This document shows positions 9,277 to 19,100 of a stretch of 40,682 nucleotides of DNA, piece by piece. The notes beneath the pieces were generated by a model. The model had not been told where the DNA came from. It saw nothing but the letters and a program-made list of their open reading frames with translations, and ran no database searches. Every line of letters starts with the position of its first letter. Position 1 is the stretch's first letter. The DNA is from an uncultured Verrucomicrobiales bacterium. GTDB lineage: Bacteria; Verrucomicrobiota; Verrucomicrobiia; Verrucomicrobiales; Akkermansiaceae. The stretch is taken from contig CALGMJ010000163.1 in assembly GCA_937958875.1 (NCBI GenBank), positions 1 through 40,682 on the forward strand, in the 5' to 3' direction. The position numbers and the translations under genes are program-made.

Positions 9277-10548
9277 ATGAAGCCGAAATCAATTAAAGAT
9301 GTTCTGAAGTGGCGACTCTGTGTCGGCTGCGGCGCTTGCGCTTACGTCGCAGGGGCGCAAGGGACGATGGTGAATGTTCCCGACTCAGGGCATCGGCCCG
9401 TATTTTCGCCAGACCTTGATGAGGAAACGGAACAGGCATGTTTTTCCGTATGTCCTGCGGCGGGCAGTATTGCGGATGAGGCTCCTGATCCATTAGGGGG
9501 ACGTCAAGAAGGAGTAGGACCAGTTCTCGAGGTCTGGGAAGGGCATGCTGGCGATGAAGCGATTCATTTTTCAGGGTCATCAGGCGGTGCGCTGACAGCC
9601 CTTTCTCTCTACGGGATCGAGAAGGGCGAGATGGGTGGTGTCCTGCATGTGGGAATGGATTCAAAGAGTCCGTTGTTGAATCGAACTCGGATGAGTCGTT
9701 CTCGGGAAGATCTTATGAAAAATGTGGGATCGCGCTACGCTCCTGCTTCTGTCTGTGATCGATTGGCTGAGGTGGAGAAGTCTGAGGCCCCTTGTGTGGT
9801 GGTAGGGCAGCCCTCTGAGATCACGGCGCTGCGAAAGGCCCAAAAGCAAAATTCAGCTCTAGATAAGAATGTGGGAGTAGCGCTTTCGTTCTTCTGTGCG
9901 GGTTCTCCAGCGACTGAAGGCACGGCAGAGCTTCTCCGAAAAAAAGGGATTAATCCGGAAGACGTCGACGGCCTTCGCTATCGCGGTCATGGCTGGCCAG
10001 GGCTCTTTTCGGTTTGGAAGAAAGGTGATGAGACTCCAGCTCTTGAGATGACTTATGCTGACTCCTGGGCGTTCATTCAGTCTTATCGTTCTTGGGGAGT
10101 GCACCTCTGGCCCGATGGCAGTGGCGAATCGGCCGATATTTCTTGTGGAGATCCGTGGTATCGAAAGGTGAAAAAGGGTGAGCCTGGGTCGTCATTGATC
10201 GTCGTGCGGACTGAACGTGGGAAGAAGTTTTTAGAGGGTGCTGTTGCCGCTGGTTATCTTAAAGTGAAGCCATCCAGCTTAGAACGAGTCGTCCTTTCAC
10301 AGCAGAATCTCCTGAAGAAAAAGGGTGCTGCTTGGGGGAGGCTTACTACGATGAAATGTTTTGGCATTCCCACTCCAGATCATGTCGGACAAGGGCTCTG
10401 GAAGATGTGGTGGCGACTCAGTTTTAAAGATAAAATCGGCTCAACTTTTGGCACTGCCCGTCGGCTCTATCGTAAAGGTTATTTGAAACCTGATCATGAG
10501 GTTGTTCAGGAGCCTAAGGAACGTCCCGCTGAATTTTCACCGGCTTAG
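9277..10548 (+). CDS. FrhB-like (coenzyme F420 hydrogenase/dehydrogenase beta-subunit family) iron-sulfur protein
   Basis: A 423-residue protein starting at the ATG preceded by the strongest ribosome-binding site in the operon (GGAAAGGAG, 9261-9269). A start at 9205 in the same frame would overlap the previous gene by 56 nt and is less likely. The N-terminus carries RLCVGCGACAYVAG and, further on, CFSVCPAAG, the Cys pattern of the [4Fe-4S] domain in this family. The rest matches the FrhB flavin-binding domain layout (GGALTALSLYGIEKG, VVVGQPSEITALRK, SFFCAGSPATEGT). Relatives without F420 metabolism are common in capsule and exopolysaccharide loci next to pyruvyl transferases, where their redox role is poorly known. 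Confidence 0.83.
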   Translation: MKPKSIKDVLKWRLCVGCGACAYVAGAQGTMVNVPDSGHRPVFSPDLDEETEQACFSVCPAAGSIADEAPDPLGGRQEGVGPVLEVWEGHAGDEAIHFSGSSGGALTALSLYGIEKGEMGGVLHVGMDSKSPLLNRTRMSRSREDLMKNVGSRYAPASVCDRLAEVEKSEAPCVVVGQPSEITALRKAQKQNSALDKNVGVALSFFCAGSPATEGTAELLRKKGINPEDVDGLRYRGHGWPGLFSVWKKGDETPALEMTYADSWAFIQSYRSWGVHLWPDGSGESADISCGDPWYRKVKKGEPGSSLIVVRTERGKKFLEGAVAAGYLKVKPSSLERVVLSQQNLLKKKGAAWGRLTTMKCFGIPTPDHVGQGLWKMWWRLSFKDKIGSTFGTARRLYRKGYLKPDHEVVQEPKERPAEFSPA

Positions 10549-10549
10549 A

Positions 10550-11401
10550 ATGATGCACGATATTTTAATGATTACCTATAACCGAGCTACCTATACAAAG
10601 CTCGCTCTGGAGAGTCTTTTGAATTCTTGCGACTCTTATATGCGCGTCTGGGTATGGCATAATGGCGATGACGAAGAGACGCTCAAGGTGGTGAAATCGT
10701 TTCAAGATCATCCGAATTTTCACCGCCTCAAACATAGTTCGAAGAATCTCAGACTGAACCCACCGACCAATTGGTTTTGGGAGGAAAGTGATGGTGAATA
10801 TCTGACGAAAGTGGACGATGATTGCCTCTTGCCTGAAGGGTGGGGCGCTAGTCTCCGCGAACTTCATGAAGAAAACCCAGATTTGGGAATCGTAGGGTGT
10901 TGGCGTTTTTATGACGAAGATTTCTACCCTAAGCTGGCCTCCAAAAAAATGATTCAGCTCAGATGCTTAAACCAGCTTATGAGTAATCCGTGGGTGCAAG
11001 GGAGTGGCTATGTCATGAAGAGGAAATGCCTCGAAGACAATGGGGGGAAGCTCGGTGAGAACGAATCGTTCCCAGCATTTTGTATCAGAGCGGCGCTGAA
11101 GGGTTGGAAAAATGGCTGGGCCTATCCTTTCATTCATGAGGAGCATATGGATGATCCGCGATCACCTTATTGTCTGCTGAAGAGTGATGAGGATTTCATG
11201 GCTCAGCGTCCATTAAGTGCGATCAATGATAACGTGGTGACCCTATCTGACTGGGCTAAGCGTGTCCGTTTTATGGCTAAGATCGTCCAGAAAGCTTCAT
11301 CTGATCCCAAGCAGCATACTGGATGGCGTCGTCGTTTACACAACGTGATTCGTCGTACGAAAATTCAGCTCGGGGTAGAGGAAACGTGGCGAAGCCAGTA
11401 G
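10550..11401 (+). CDS. GT2-like (GT-A fold) glycosyltransferase
   Basis: A 283-residue protein with GT-A features: a first strand DILMITYNRATYTKLAL, an HNGDDEET segment in the position of the nucleotide-binding loop, and a DxD motif DDD at residues 89-91 within KVDDDCLLPEGW. The open frame extends 18 codons upstream into the previous gene, but ATG-ATG at 10550-10555 immediately after the upstream stop (TAGA-ATG) is the better start. The C-terminal third is basic and amphipathic (RVRFMAKIVQK, GWRRRLHNVIRRTK), which would suit membrane association. It is followed after 12 nt by a GT4 gene. Sugar specificity cannot be predicted. Confidence 0.83.
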   Translation: MMHDILMITYNRATYTKLALESLLNSCDSYMRVWVWHNGDDEETLKVVKSFQDHPNFHRLKHSSKNLRLNPPTNWFWEESDGEYLTKVDDDCLLPEGWGASLRELHEENPDLGIVGCWRFYDEDFYPKLASKKMIQLRCLNQLMSNPWVQGSGYVMKRKCLEDNGGKLGENESFPAFCIRAALKGWKNGWAYPFIHEEHMDDPRSPYCLLKSDEDFMAQRPLSAINDNVVTLSDWAKRVRFMAKIVQKASSDPKQHTGWRRRLHNVIRRTKIQLGVEETWRSQ

Positions 11402-11413
11402 GAATTTCTGATT

Positions 11414-12472
11414 ATGCTAACAAGTTGTTTTATCCCTTTTAACGAACATAACCCGTATCAGCCCGAGTTAGCGGCGAAGTTGGCGGACTGTCGTTTCTTA
11501 GTTAAGAAACGTCGCATGGTGGGGGGGCTCCTGCGAGATGTGCTGCGAGGAGGTGAGCAAGTAGATATCGTACATCTTCACTGGCTGCCTAGCCTACATT
11601 CAGGATTTCGGGGGGCAATGCAGGTGCGCTTGTTCATGGCGCGTCTGAGATGCTTGCTGCTATTGAGAAAGAAGATCGTGTGGACCGTGCATAATCTTTA
11701 CAGTCACGAATCTAGTAATCAAGAGCGAGAGAAGTGGTTGGTGCGTGAGGTCTTGAAAGTTGCTTCGAAAGTGATCGTTCATACGGCCTCGTCTCGCCGC
11801 CTTTTAGTCGAGGAGTTTGGTGAATGTGCAGAAGGCCAGCTTAAGGTGATTCCCCATGGGAACTACATCGGGGTTTATCCGAATGAGGTCACCCAAGATA
11901 ATGCTCGCTCACAATTAAACCTGCCCCAGTCATCACGAATTCTTTTATTCTTCGGCCACATTCGTCCCTACAAAGGTGTCTCTCAGTTGATTGCGGCCTT
12001 TCGCGAGATTGATGATCCAAATGCGATCTTAGTAATCGCCGGGAAACCTCTCAATGAGTCAATGGCAGAAGAGATTCGCTCATTAGCTGTTGAGGATCCG
12101 CGTATTGTCCTCTTTTTAAAAATGATCCCTGATGAAGAGGCTCAGATTTTTTTGAATGCGGCGGATGTTGTGGTGTTTCCGTATCAACAAATTCTCACTT
12201 CGGGAGCGCTCATTCTCGCCATGTCTTTTGGGAAAGCCTGTCTCGCTCCGCGTTTAGGTGCGATTGCAGAAACAGTGGACGAAAATCAAGGAGGTATTCT
12301 TTATGATGCCGCTGAAGAAATTGGTCTCGAGACCGCGCTTCGAAAAGCGCTCAATGAAGAAGCTGATGTTTCTGCCATGGGCGCTTATAATCTGGAAGCT
12401 GCAGCGCAGTGGGGGTGGGCTGGAATCGCCGAGCAGACAGCGCATGCATATCATGAAGCCTTAGCTGATTAA
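11414..12472 (+). CDS. GT-B fold glycosyltransferase lacking the canonical E-x7-E motif
   Basis: A 352-residue GT-B glycosyltransferase with VDIVHLHWLPSLHSG and IVWTVHNLYSHE in the acceptor domain and ILLFFGHIRPYKG at the start of the donor domain. In place of the E-x7-E motif it has PYQQILTSGALILAMSFGK, so the first Glu is replaced by a Q/I/L stretch and the usual EAM becomes LAM. This SGALxxA variant occurs in a GT4-related subgroup that includes GumI-like enzymes. It lies between a GT2 gene and the flippase gene in the same operon. It is probably a functional transferase with altered donor-phosphate contacts. Confidence 0.83.
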   Translation: MLTSCFIPFNEHNPYQPELAAKLADCRFLVKKRRMVGGLLRDVLRGGEQVDIVHLHWLPSLHSGFRGAMQVRLFMARLRCLLLLRKKIVWTVHNLYSHESSNQEREKWLVREVLKVASKVIVHTASSRRLLVEEFGECAEGQLKVIPHGNYIGVYPNEVTQDNARSQLNLPQSSRILLFFGHIRPYKGVSQLIAAFREIDDPNAILVIAGKPLNESMAEEIRSLAVEDPRIVLFLKMIPDEEAQIFLNAADVVVFPYQQILTSGALILAMSFGKACLAPRLGAIAETVDENQGGILYDAAEEIGLETALRKALNEEADVSAMGAYNLEAAAQWGWAGIAEQTAHAYHEALAD

Positions 12473-12493
12473 GCGGCATAAAGAATCAATGTC

Positions 12494-14008
12494 ATGAGCA
12501 CTCCTACCTCCATCTCTTTAAGTATCGATGCCTACCTGCCACAACAGGTTAGTGCTGAGAATTTAAAGGGGAAATCAATCCGAGGAGCAGCAGTCACTGG
12601 GGTAGGGCAAGTCTCGAAATTTCTGCTGCGTTTTGCTTCCATTGCAGTGCTGGCACGGATGCTAACTCCAAATGATTTTGGCCTCATTGCCATGACTACG
12701 GTCATTACTGGTTTCTTCACTTTATTCAGCGAAGCGGGACTCTCTGCCGCAACGGTGCAGCGGCGGGACTTATCTCATCAACAAGTTTCGACCCTCTTTT
12801 GGATCAATTTAGGCCTAGGAGTTTTACTAGCTCTTCTAGTGGTGGCTCTCTCTCCAGTGGTCGCCTGGTTTTATCAGGATGCTCGCTTAGTGAGTGTGAC
12901 GATGGCTCTCTCTCTGACCTTTATTCTAGCGGGTGCTGGGGTGCAGCATCGTGCTCTTCTTCGTCGGCAGATGCGTTTGTCAGTGCTTGCCGTCATCGAT
13001 ATTCTAGCCACGGTGGTAGGACTCGCGACTGCCATTCTAATGGCTTGGTTCGATTTTGGCTACTGGGCACTCGTTGGCATGTCTCTTGGGATTTCACTGA
13101 CGATGACTCTATCCCTTTGGTTGGTCCTGCCCTGGAAACCGAGTCTTCCTCAACGAGGGGTGGAGGTACGATCTTTGTTAAAATTCGGTGGCGATGTTTT
13201 AACCTTTGATCTCTTAAATTACTTTTCGCGTAATGTTGATTCGATTCTAATTGGGAAATTCATCGGGGCGGCGGCTCTGGGGATCTACAATAAGGCCTAC
13301 AGCTTATTGTTACTTCCGCTCAATCAGATTAACCGGCCTCTGGCTTCGGTAGCCGCTCCTGCTCTGGCACGACAAAGTGAAGAGATGTCACGGTTCAGAG
13401 CTTACTTCCTGAATGCGATGAAAGTTCTCTCTTCGGCAACTCTTCCAATGGTGTTTGCCATGGCACTCTTTGCTGATCAGATCGTATTCATCGTTCTAGG
13501 AGAAGCCTGGATGAAGTGTGCAGACCTCTTTCGCCTCCTAGCGGTAGGGGCTGCCGTGAGGGCGATCACAAATCCGACTGGATGGGTCTTAGTTTCCCTG
13601 GGGCGGACGCGTGAATATCGCATCATGGGCTTGATCACGGCGGGTCTTATTGTAAGCGGATTCTTAGTTGGGATTGGCTATGGCGTGTCTGGAGTCGCGC
13701 TTTCTTATTCTATCGTGATGGGATTGATGCTGATCCCCCTCTGGTGGTATGTCTTGCGTGGAACCGGAATTACCTTGAGGAAAATTTTCGGGGTCATCGC
13801 TCCAGGATTTTTCTCCTGCCTCATGGCCGGAGCTGTTTCATTGAGTTTCGTCGTGTTTTTGGAGAGTCGTGGGGAAGGGCCGCTGGTCACTGGCCTGGTG
13901 GGTGGGAGTGTCTTTGCCGCAGGGTATTCCCTTGTTTTATTGATAGGATTCAGACAGCTGAAATTTTTTCTCAATATTGCGGGAGAGCTTCGACCAACAA
14001 AGAAGTGA
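12494..14008 (+). CDS. Wzx-type polysaccharide flippase (MOP superfamily)
   Basis: A 504-residue integral membrane protein with 12-14 hydrophobic helices. It matches the polysaccharide biosynthesis/export subfamily of the MOP exporters (WzxC/TuaB-like). The first helix region GVGQVSKFLLRFASIAVLARMLTPNDFGLIAMTT is characteristic, as are LFSEAGLSAATVQRRDLS and FSRNVDSILIGKFIGAAALGIYNKAYSL in the middle. The protein should flip undecaprenyl-linked repeat units to the periplasmic face, where the Wzy-like protein at 7959 would polymerise them. About 30 extra hydrophilic residues precede the first helix. No Shine-Dalgarno is evident. Confidence 0.9.
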   Translation: MSTPTSISLSIDAYLPQQVSAENLKGKSIRGAAVTGVGQVSKFLLRFASIAVLARMLTPNDFGLIAMTTVITGFFTLFSEAGLSAATVQRRDLSHQQVSTLFWINLGLGVLLALLVVALSPVVAWFYQDARLVSVTMALSLTFILAGAGVQHRALLRRQMRLSVLAVIDILATVVGLATAILMAWFDFGYWALVGMSLGISLTMTLSLWLVLPWKPSLPQRGVEVRSLLKFGGDVLTFDLLNYFSRNVDSILIGKFIGAAALGIYNKAYSLLLLPLNQINRPLASVAAPALARQSEEMSRFRAYFLNAMKVLSSATLPMVFAMALFADQIVFIVLGEAWMKCADLFRLLAVGAAVRAITNPTGWVLVSLGRTREYRIMGLITAGLIVSGFLVGIGYGVSGVALSYSIVMGLMLIPLWWYVLRGTGITLRKIFGVIAPGFFSCLMAGAVSLSFVVFLESRGEGPLVTGLVGGSVFAAGYSLVLLIGFRQLKFFLNIAGELRPTKK

Positions 14009-14062
14009 TTTCCAGAGGGTGGAGACGAAACATCTCTTGGCCCTCCTTAAGAATTTAAAAAT

Positions 14063-14962
14063 ATGAAAGTATTAGTCGTCATTTTTGGTGGTCTTGATCA
14101 CCAATTTCTCGAAAAATGGGATTGCCAAAATCTGCGTCAGGCAGAGTGGGGAAAGGTGGAGGTTAATGATCTTTGGAATCAGCGGGATGTAGCGACGCAA
14201 ATCACCGCGCAGTTGATCACCGGGAAAACTTGGCGTGAAAATGGGGTCAATCAACGGAAGAAAACTTTCACGGTATGGCGTAATAAAAAGGTTCAATGGT
14301 TTGAAGAAAAGGTCTTACGTGGGATGCGCTGGACCCGTGGAACTCGTCATGCCCTTTATTCTGCTTTACGTTTTACTGATGTGCGCCAGCGAGAGTTTCT
14401 CCATGCGGATTTGACTTGCCCTTGTCTCTTTGATCTCGTGGAAAATAGTAAGGCGGTCTATGTCCCAGCTTATAATCCTGAGCCTAATTGGGCACTTGAT
14501 CGCAATATTTTAGACCCACGTCGTTTTCCTGATCTCGGTGTCGATGGGGCCTTAGATTTACTAGAAAAGAATTACTTCTGGCGCCGTAAGAAGTTCATGA
14601 AGGCTTTAGTCGAGGATGAGCCTTATCAATTATTAGTAGGCCAATTCCAGTATATCGATTCCTCCCAGCACCTCTGGATTTCATATTCAGATCCTGATCG
14701 AATGGATAAAATTGAGGAGGCTTACTGGCGGATGGACGAGTTCGCGGGCGAAATTTTAAAGGAGGCGAAAGGGAAGTATGATCGTGTTCTGTTTATCTCA
14801 GATAATGGAGCGGCTAGGAAAATCGACTATAAGCCGACTCACCATAACCGCCCATTCTATTCGATTAGCGAGCCGCTTGGAATCGAGAAGAAGAATCTAC
14901 GAGACTTCTTTCATCATATTCTCTCTTGGACTCAGGAAAAAACTAACAATCTGAAAAAATGA
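14063..14962 (+). CDS. Alkaline-phosphatase-superfamily hydrolase (sulfatase/phosphodiesterase-like)
   Basis: A 299-residue protein without a signal peptide. It shows the ordered metal-site motifs of the alkaline phosphatase superfamily: FGGLD (D12), a nucleophile region DVATQITAQLITGK (T45 or T48) that matches the T-x-x-A-x-x-x-x-TGK pattern of type I phosphodiesterases, D199-SSQ-H203, S246-D247-N248-G (as in sulfatases) and a final H260-H261-N-R. It is about 150-200 residues shorter than most sulfatases. Its stop overlaps the sulfotransferase start by ATGA, so the two should be co-translated. The substrate could be a sulfate or phosphate ester of the glycan or of a nucleotide intermediate; this is inference. 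Confidence 0.72.
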   Translation: MKVLVVIFGGLDHQFLEKWDCQNLRQAEWGKVEVNDLWNQRDVATQITAQLITGKTWRENGVNQRKKTFTVWRNKKVQWFEEKVLRGMRWTRGTRHALYSALRFTDVRQREFLHADLTCPCLFDLVENSKAVYVPAYNPEPNWALDRNILDPRRFPDLGVDGALDLLEKNYFWRRKKFMKALVEDEPYQLLVGQFQYIDSSQHLWISYSDPDRMDKIEEAYWRMDEFAGEILKEAKGKYDRVLFISDNGAARKIDYKPTHHNRPFYSISEPLGIEKKNLRDFFHHILSWTQEKTNNLKK

Positions 14963-15909
14963 GTGATCTTCCTGTTCTTACCTTTAAAGGAATCGACTAT
15001 CTGAAGCTCTGGCGACGAACCATTCTTCAGGCGAGAAAATTAGTCCCTGTTTCATCTGACGGTCAGCTCAGGATGAGTGATCGCCTTCAGGTGGGACTGA
15101 AAAAAATCGAGCGCCCAGTTTTTATTCTTGGGTGCCCTCGTTCAGGGACAACGTTTCTGGGCAATGTGCTCGGGACACTTCCCGGAGGGAGCTATTATTT
15201 CGAGCCTCAAGCGATGAAGTATTTCACCCGCTTAATTCATGAAGGTAAGGTCACTCAGGCACAGGTGAGGCGTTTTTATCAATGGGGCGCGCGAGCTCTG
15301 CTCACGATGGCTCCGGGAAATGGGAAACGGTTTATCGAAAAAAATCCTAAGCATACTTGGGTGGCAGAGGCTCTTTTAGAGGTTTTCCCAGATGCTCAAT
15401 TTGTCATTCTGACTCGTGATGGTCGTGATGTCGCTCTTTCCTTAAAAGAGAAGCCGTGGCACTTAGCTGAGTCAAGTCAGCTCAATCGGCGAGAGCCTGG
15501 GGGATACCGCTACGGCCCTTATCCTCATTTCTACATCGAGCCAGAGCGGCGTGGTGAATATGAACAGACTTCTGATCTTCATCGATGTATCTGGATTTGG
15601 CGTCAGTATGCCGAAGAGGTGGAACGCCTCAGAAAGGTTATTCCAGAGAAAAATCAATTTCATCTTACCTATGAAGATTTGATTCTTCAGTCTGAACGAA
15701 CGATGGATTCACTCTTGAACTACCTTCGAGAAGATGATCCCGAAGCTCGAGAGGCCGTGATGGGAGCCGTCGCAAAAGCTCACCAGAGCTCAGTTGGCCG
15801 GGGTTCCAAGGCGTTTTCAGAAGATGAAATGATGGTGATCAGAAAAGAGGCCGGCTCTTTACTCGATCAGCTTGGATATCACGAACGTGATGCGCTCGTG
15901 TTGAGCTGA
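14959..15909 (+). CDS. PAPS-dependent sulfotransferase family protein
   Basis: A 316-residue sulfotransferase-family protein. The 5'-phosphosulfate loop is clear as FILGCPRSGTTFL (residues 56-68). The 3'-phosphate motif follows as FVILTRDGRDVALSL around residues 146-160, with the conserved Arg and Ser positions. The start ATG lies inside the upstream stop (ATGA). The family transfers sulfate from PAPS to carbohydrate or other hydroxyl groups, so this gene suggests that the polymer, or a glycolipid intermediate, is sulfated. It is the last gene before a 266-nt gap and probably ends the main assembly operon. Confidence 0.87.
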   Translation: MSDLPVLTFKGIDYLKLWRRTILQARKLVPVSSDGQLRMSDRLQVGLKKIERPVFILGCPRSGTTFLGNVLGTLPGGSYYFEPQAMKYFTRLIHEGKVTQAQVRRFYQWGARALLTMAPGNGKRFIEKNPKHTWVAEALLEVFPDAQFVILTRDGRDVALSLKEKPWHLAESSQLNRREPGGYRYGPYPHFYIEPERRGEYEQTSDLHRCIWIWRQYAEEVERLRKVIPEKNQFHLTYEDLILQSERTMDSLLNYLREDDPEAREAVMGAVAKAHQSSVGRGSKAFSEDEMMVIRKEAGSLLDQLGYHERDALVLS

Positions 15910-15961
15910 TTTGAAAAATTTACATTTTTTGAAATTAAAAATTAATAATGGGTTATCTCAA

Positions 15962-15998
15962 GGCATGACATCTTCTCATGCCCTGAAGAGGCATTTTT
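15962..15998 (+). terminator. Possible weak terminator or alternative-hairpin element
   Basis: GGCATGA (15962-15968) pairs with TCATGCC (15976-15982). The ATGCC of that second arm can instead pair with GGCAT (15990-15994), which is followed by five T residues. The two hairpins share an arm and exclude each other. The second looks like a weak intrinsic terminator after the sulfotransferase gene. The rest of the 15910-16175 gap is AT-rich and holds two weak symmetric sequences (around 16100-16111 and ACGTTG/CAACGT at 16112-16131). I found no convincing promoter for the next gene. Confidence 0.35.
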
Positions 15999-16175
15999 AC
16001 TCATTATCAAAAAAACGATCTGTCCTATTGGTGACCTGACTATTGGAGCCAATTAAATTTCTCTTTTTAAGGGCAGGCATTCGCTTGTTCTAAATTTTTC
16101 GTGATATCATGACGTTGGGTTGGATCAACGTTGTAAGTCACTTGAATAAAACAAAACCCATAAAATCCTCCCAAA

Positions 16176-19100
16176 ATGAATACTGATGTTTCGTGCTCAT
16201 CCCGTAATTTCCGGGAAGCCTACTTAGGACTGATTCGTCTATCGCTTGTGCTATTAAGCAGCGCTCTATTTTTCATTCCACAGCAAGCTCATGCGGCTCC
16301 TCCAACTGGTTTTGCTGTCGAACAATTGATCACAGGTTTACAGCAGCCGATTGCAATGCGCTTTTTACCGGATGAGCGCCTTTTGGTAATTCAGAAGAAG
16401 GGGGTGATTCGAATTGTCGATGTCTTTGATACTCCTACGCCTTCTGAGGTTTACATGAATTTTGCGGATCCGTCGCACCCATCTCGCTTGAATGCTGGGA
16501 ATGAGCGTGGGGTTCTTGATGTCGCGGTAGATCCTGATTTTCCAGCTCAGCCGTATCTCTATTTTCTTTATACTCCTGCATTTGGTCTCAACGGAGAGGC
16601 TCCGAAACTTCGTGTCTCGCGTTATACTCACCTTGAGAATACGGGCTTACTTAGTAGCCGCATGGATGTGAATTCGGAGGTCGTTTTATGGGAGGATACT
16701 CAAGGATATGATTCTTGTTGTCACTTCGGGGGAGGGATCGATTTTGGCCCTGATGGGAATCTTTGGTTTACGACGGGCGATCATTTTCAGGGATCTTATG
16801 CGGCTAGTCCGGCTTTCGCGGGAGGCGGGGTGCATCGCATCGCCAAAGATGGTTCCATTCCAGATGGAAATCCGTTTAAGAATGATACCGGACCGAATGT
16901 GAAATCTTTGGTCGCTTTGGGTTTACGAAATCCCTTCCGCTGTAGTTGGGATCTGGAAGCGAACCGACTCTACATCGGAGAGGTAGGCGGAAATACTCAA
17001 TCGATCGCTTGGGAAGATCTTCACATTATCGATTACGTCCCAGGTGTCGGAGGGGCACCGGGAAGAATCGTCGATGCGGACTTTGGGACCGCGGGAGATG
17101 ATGGAGTGTTTGATTTGATTAATTTTGGCTGGCCTAGTTGTGAAGGTCTTCCTCCGCATGTGAATTTTCCTTCCTGCAATATTGATACGGTGGGAGAGCC
17201 GCTCTTCGCTTATGAGCATACGGGTGACACAGCTGCGATCACAGGTGGTGAGGTTTATCGTAAAAATCAATTTCCACAGGAATTCGAAGGAGCCTATTTC
17301 TATGCTGATTCAACGAGAGATTTCATTCGTTATTTAAAATTTAATTCTGATGGTTCGGTAGCCAGTAATCCGAATCCCGCTCCTTTGAGCCCACTCAGTC
17401 CGGATTTAATGAGCTATCCTTTCGATCTCGATCCGACAGGTCGAATTGTGGATCTCACAGTGGGTCCGGATGGGGCCTTGTATTTCATTAACTTCACGGA
17501 TGCAGGCGGAGCATTCGGGCAGTCAAATCCTACCGTTGCGGGTAGTGTGGGGCGTTATGTTTTTGATGGCGGGAATTCGCGTCCAGTCATTTCCAATTTC
17601 AGTGTCACTCCGGATGAAGGACCTTCTCCTCTCCCGGTGACATTCACTATCGAGGCTCTTGATCCTGAGCTTTCTGCGATGACATATACGCTTTTCTTCG
17701 GAGATGGGCAGACCTCGGGCGCTCCCCAGCCCTTACCACAATCAAGCCCAATTCAGCTTTCGCACAATTATGCTGCGGACGGTGTCTATGAGGCATTGAT
17801 CGATATTTCTGATGGTGAACGTCGTACGACGCAGCGCATTTCGGTCCGAGTAGGAACACCTCCTACGATCCTTACCTTGACTTCAGACAATGATCGTCCT
17901 GGGGCGGATGATACGACCTTTCGTTTTGGAGATACGATTACCTTTGCCGCGACTGCTTCAGATGTTGAAGAAGGGAATCTTGGCGGAGATAGCTTTAGCT
18001 GGGATGTGATTTTTGTGCGCCCGGGGAATGTTCACCCTGCCCTTGGACCAGTGGAAAATCAGGCTTCGATTGATTTCCCAATCCCTTCACAGGGGCAAGG
18101 CTTTCGTGGGCCTGTGTTTTACCGATGCTTCCTCACGGTGACAGACGCGAGCGGGCTTTCGACGACAAGTACGATCGATGTCTTTCCTGAAAAAGCAGAC
18201 ATAAGCTTTGATACCGTGCCGAGTGGAATTGCGGTGCAGGTGGATGGAAATACAGTGGAAGAGACTCCTTTTGTTCTCGATACCCTCGTGAACTTTCCAC
18301 ACGTGATCACCGTGCCTAGCGTGCAATGTCGTGATGGGATCCGCTATGAATTTACGGGTTGGTCAAATGGGGTAAACACTCCCCAGCAGGTGTATCCAGT
18401 GCCGGAAACGAATACATCCTTAGTGGCAAACTACATCGATACGGGAGTTTGTTCTGAGGCCCCGACGAATGGGTTGGTCATGCGCTTAAAAGGTGACACC
18501 GGAGTGGTCATTAACGGGACTGATGTGCTCAGCTGGGCAGATCAATCTGGAAATGGAAACGATGTGATCTCGCTAGGAGAACCTCAGCTGATTTTCGGGG
18601 CGTTGAATGGCCTCAGTGTCGTTCAGTTTGATGGCATTGACGATGCTATGACCAAGACTGGATTTAATAATCTCCCTCTTGGTTCAGATGATCGTTCCGT
18701 CTTTATGCTGGCTCGATTTCTTCAGAATGGAGGAGGAAGTGCCTGGTCTGGGGTGTCCTATGGGCTGGCTCAGAATAATCAAACCTTCGGTCTCACCTTG
18801 ACTCCAGCAGGCTCTCTGGGACTGCAAGGGTGGGGAGGGAATAATGACTTCGAAACAACTCCGAGCATTAATGGAATCGGGCGTTGGTTAAATTACGGGG
18901 TGATTTATTCCGGTCAAAATTTTGCTCAATACGATAATGGCACTCCCGTGGGAACTGGAGCGCATGTTTTCAATACGAGCGAGGGAGGGATCCGAATTGC
19001 GGAGGACCTTAAGGGGAATCGGAATCTGAATATGGAGATTGCCGAAATTCTTGTTTATGACCGGGCGGTCTCAGAAGCGGAGCGACTGCAGATCGAAAGT

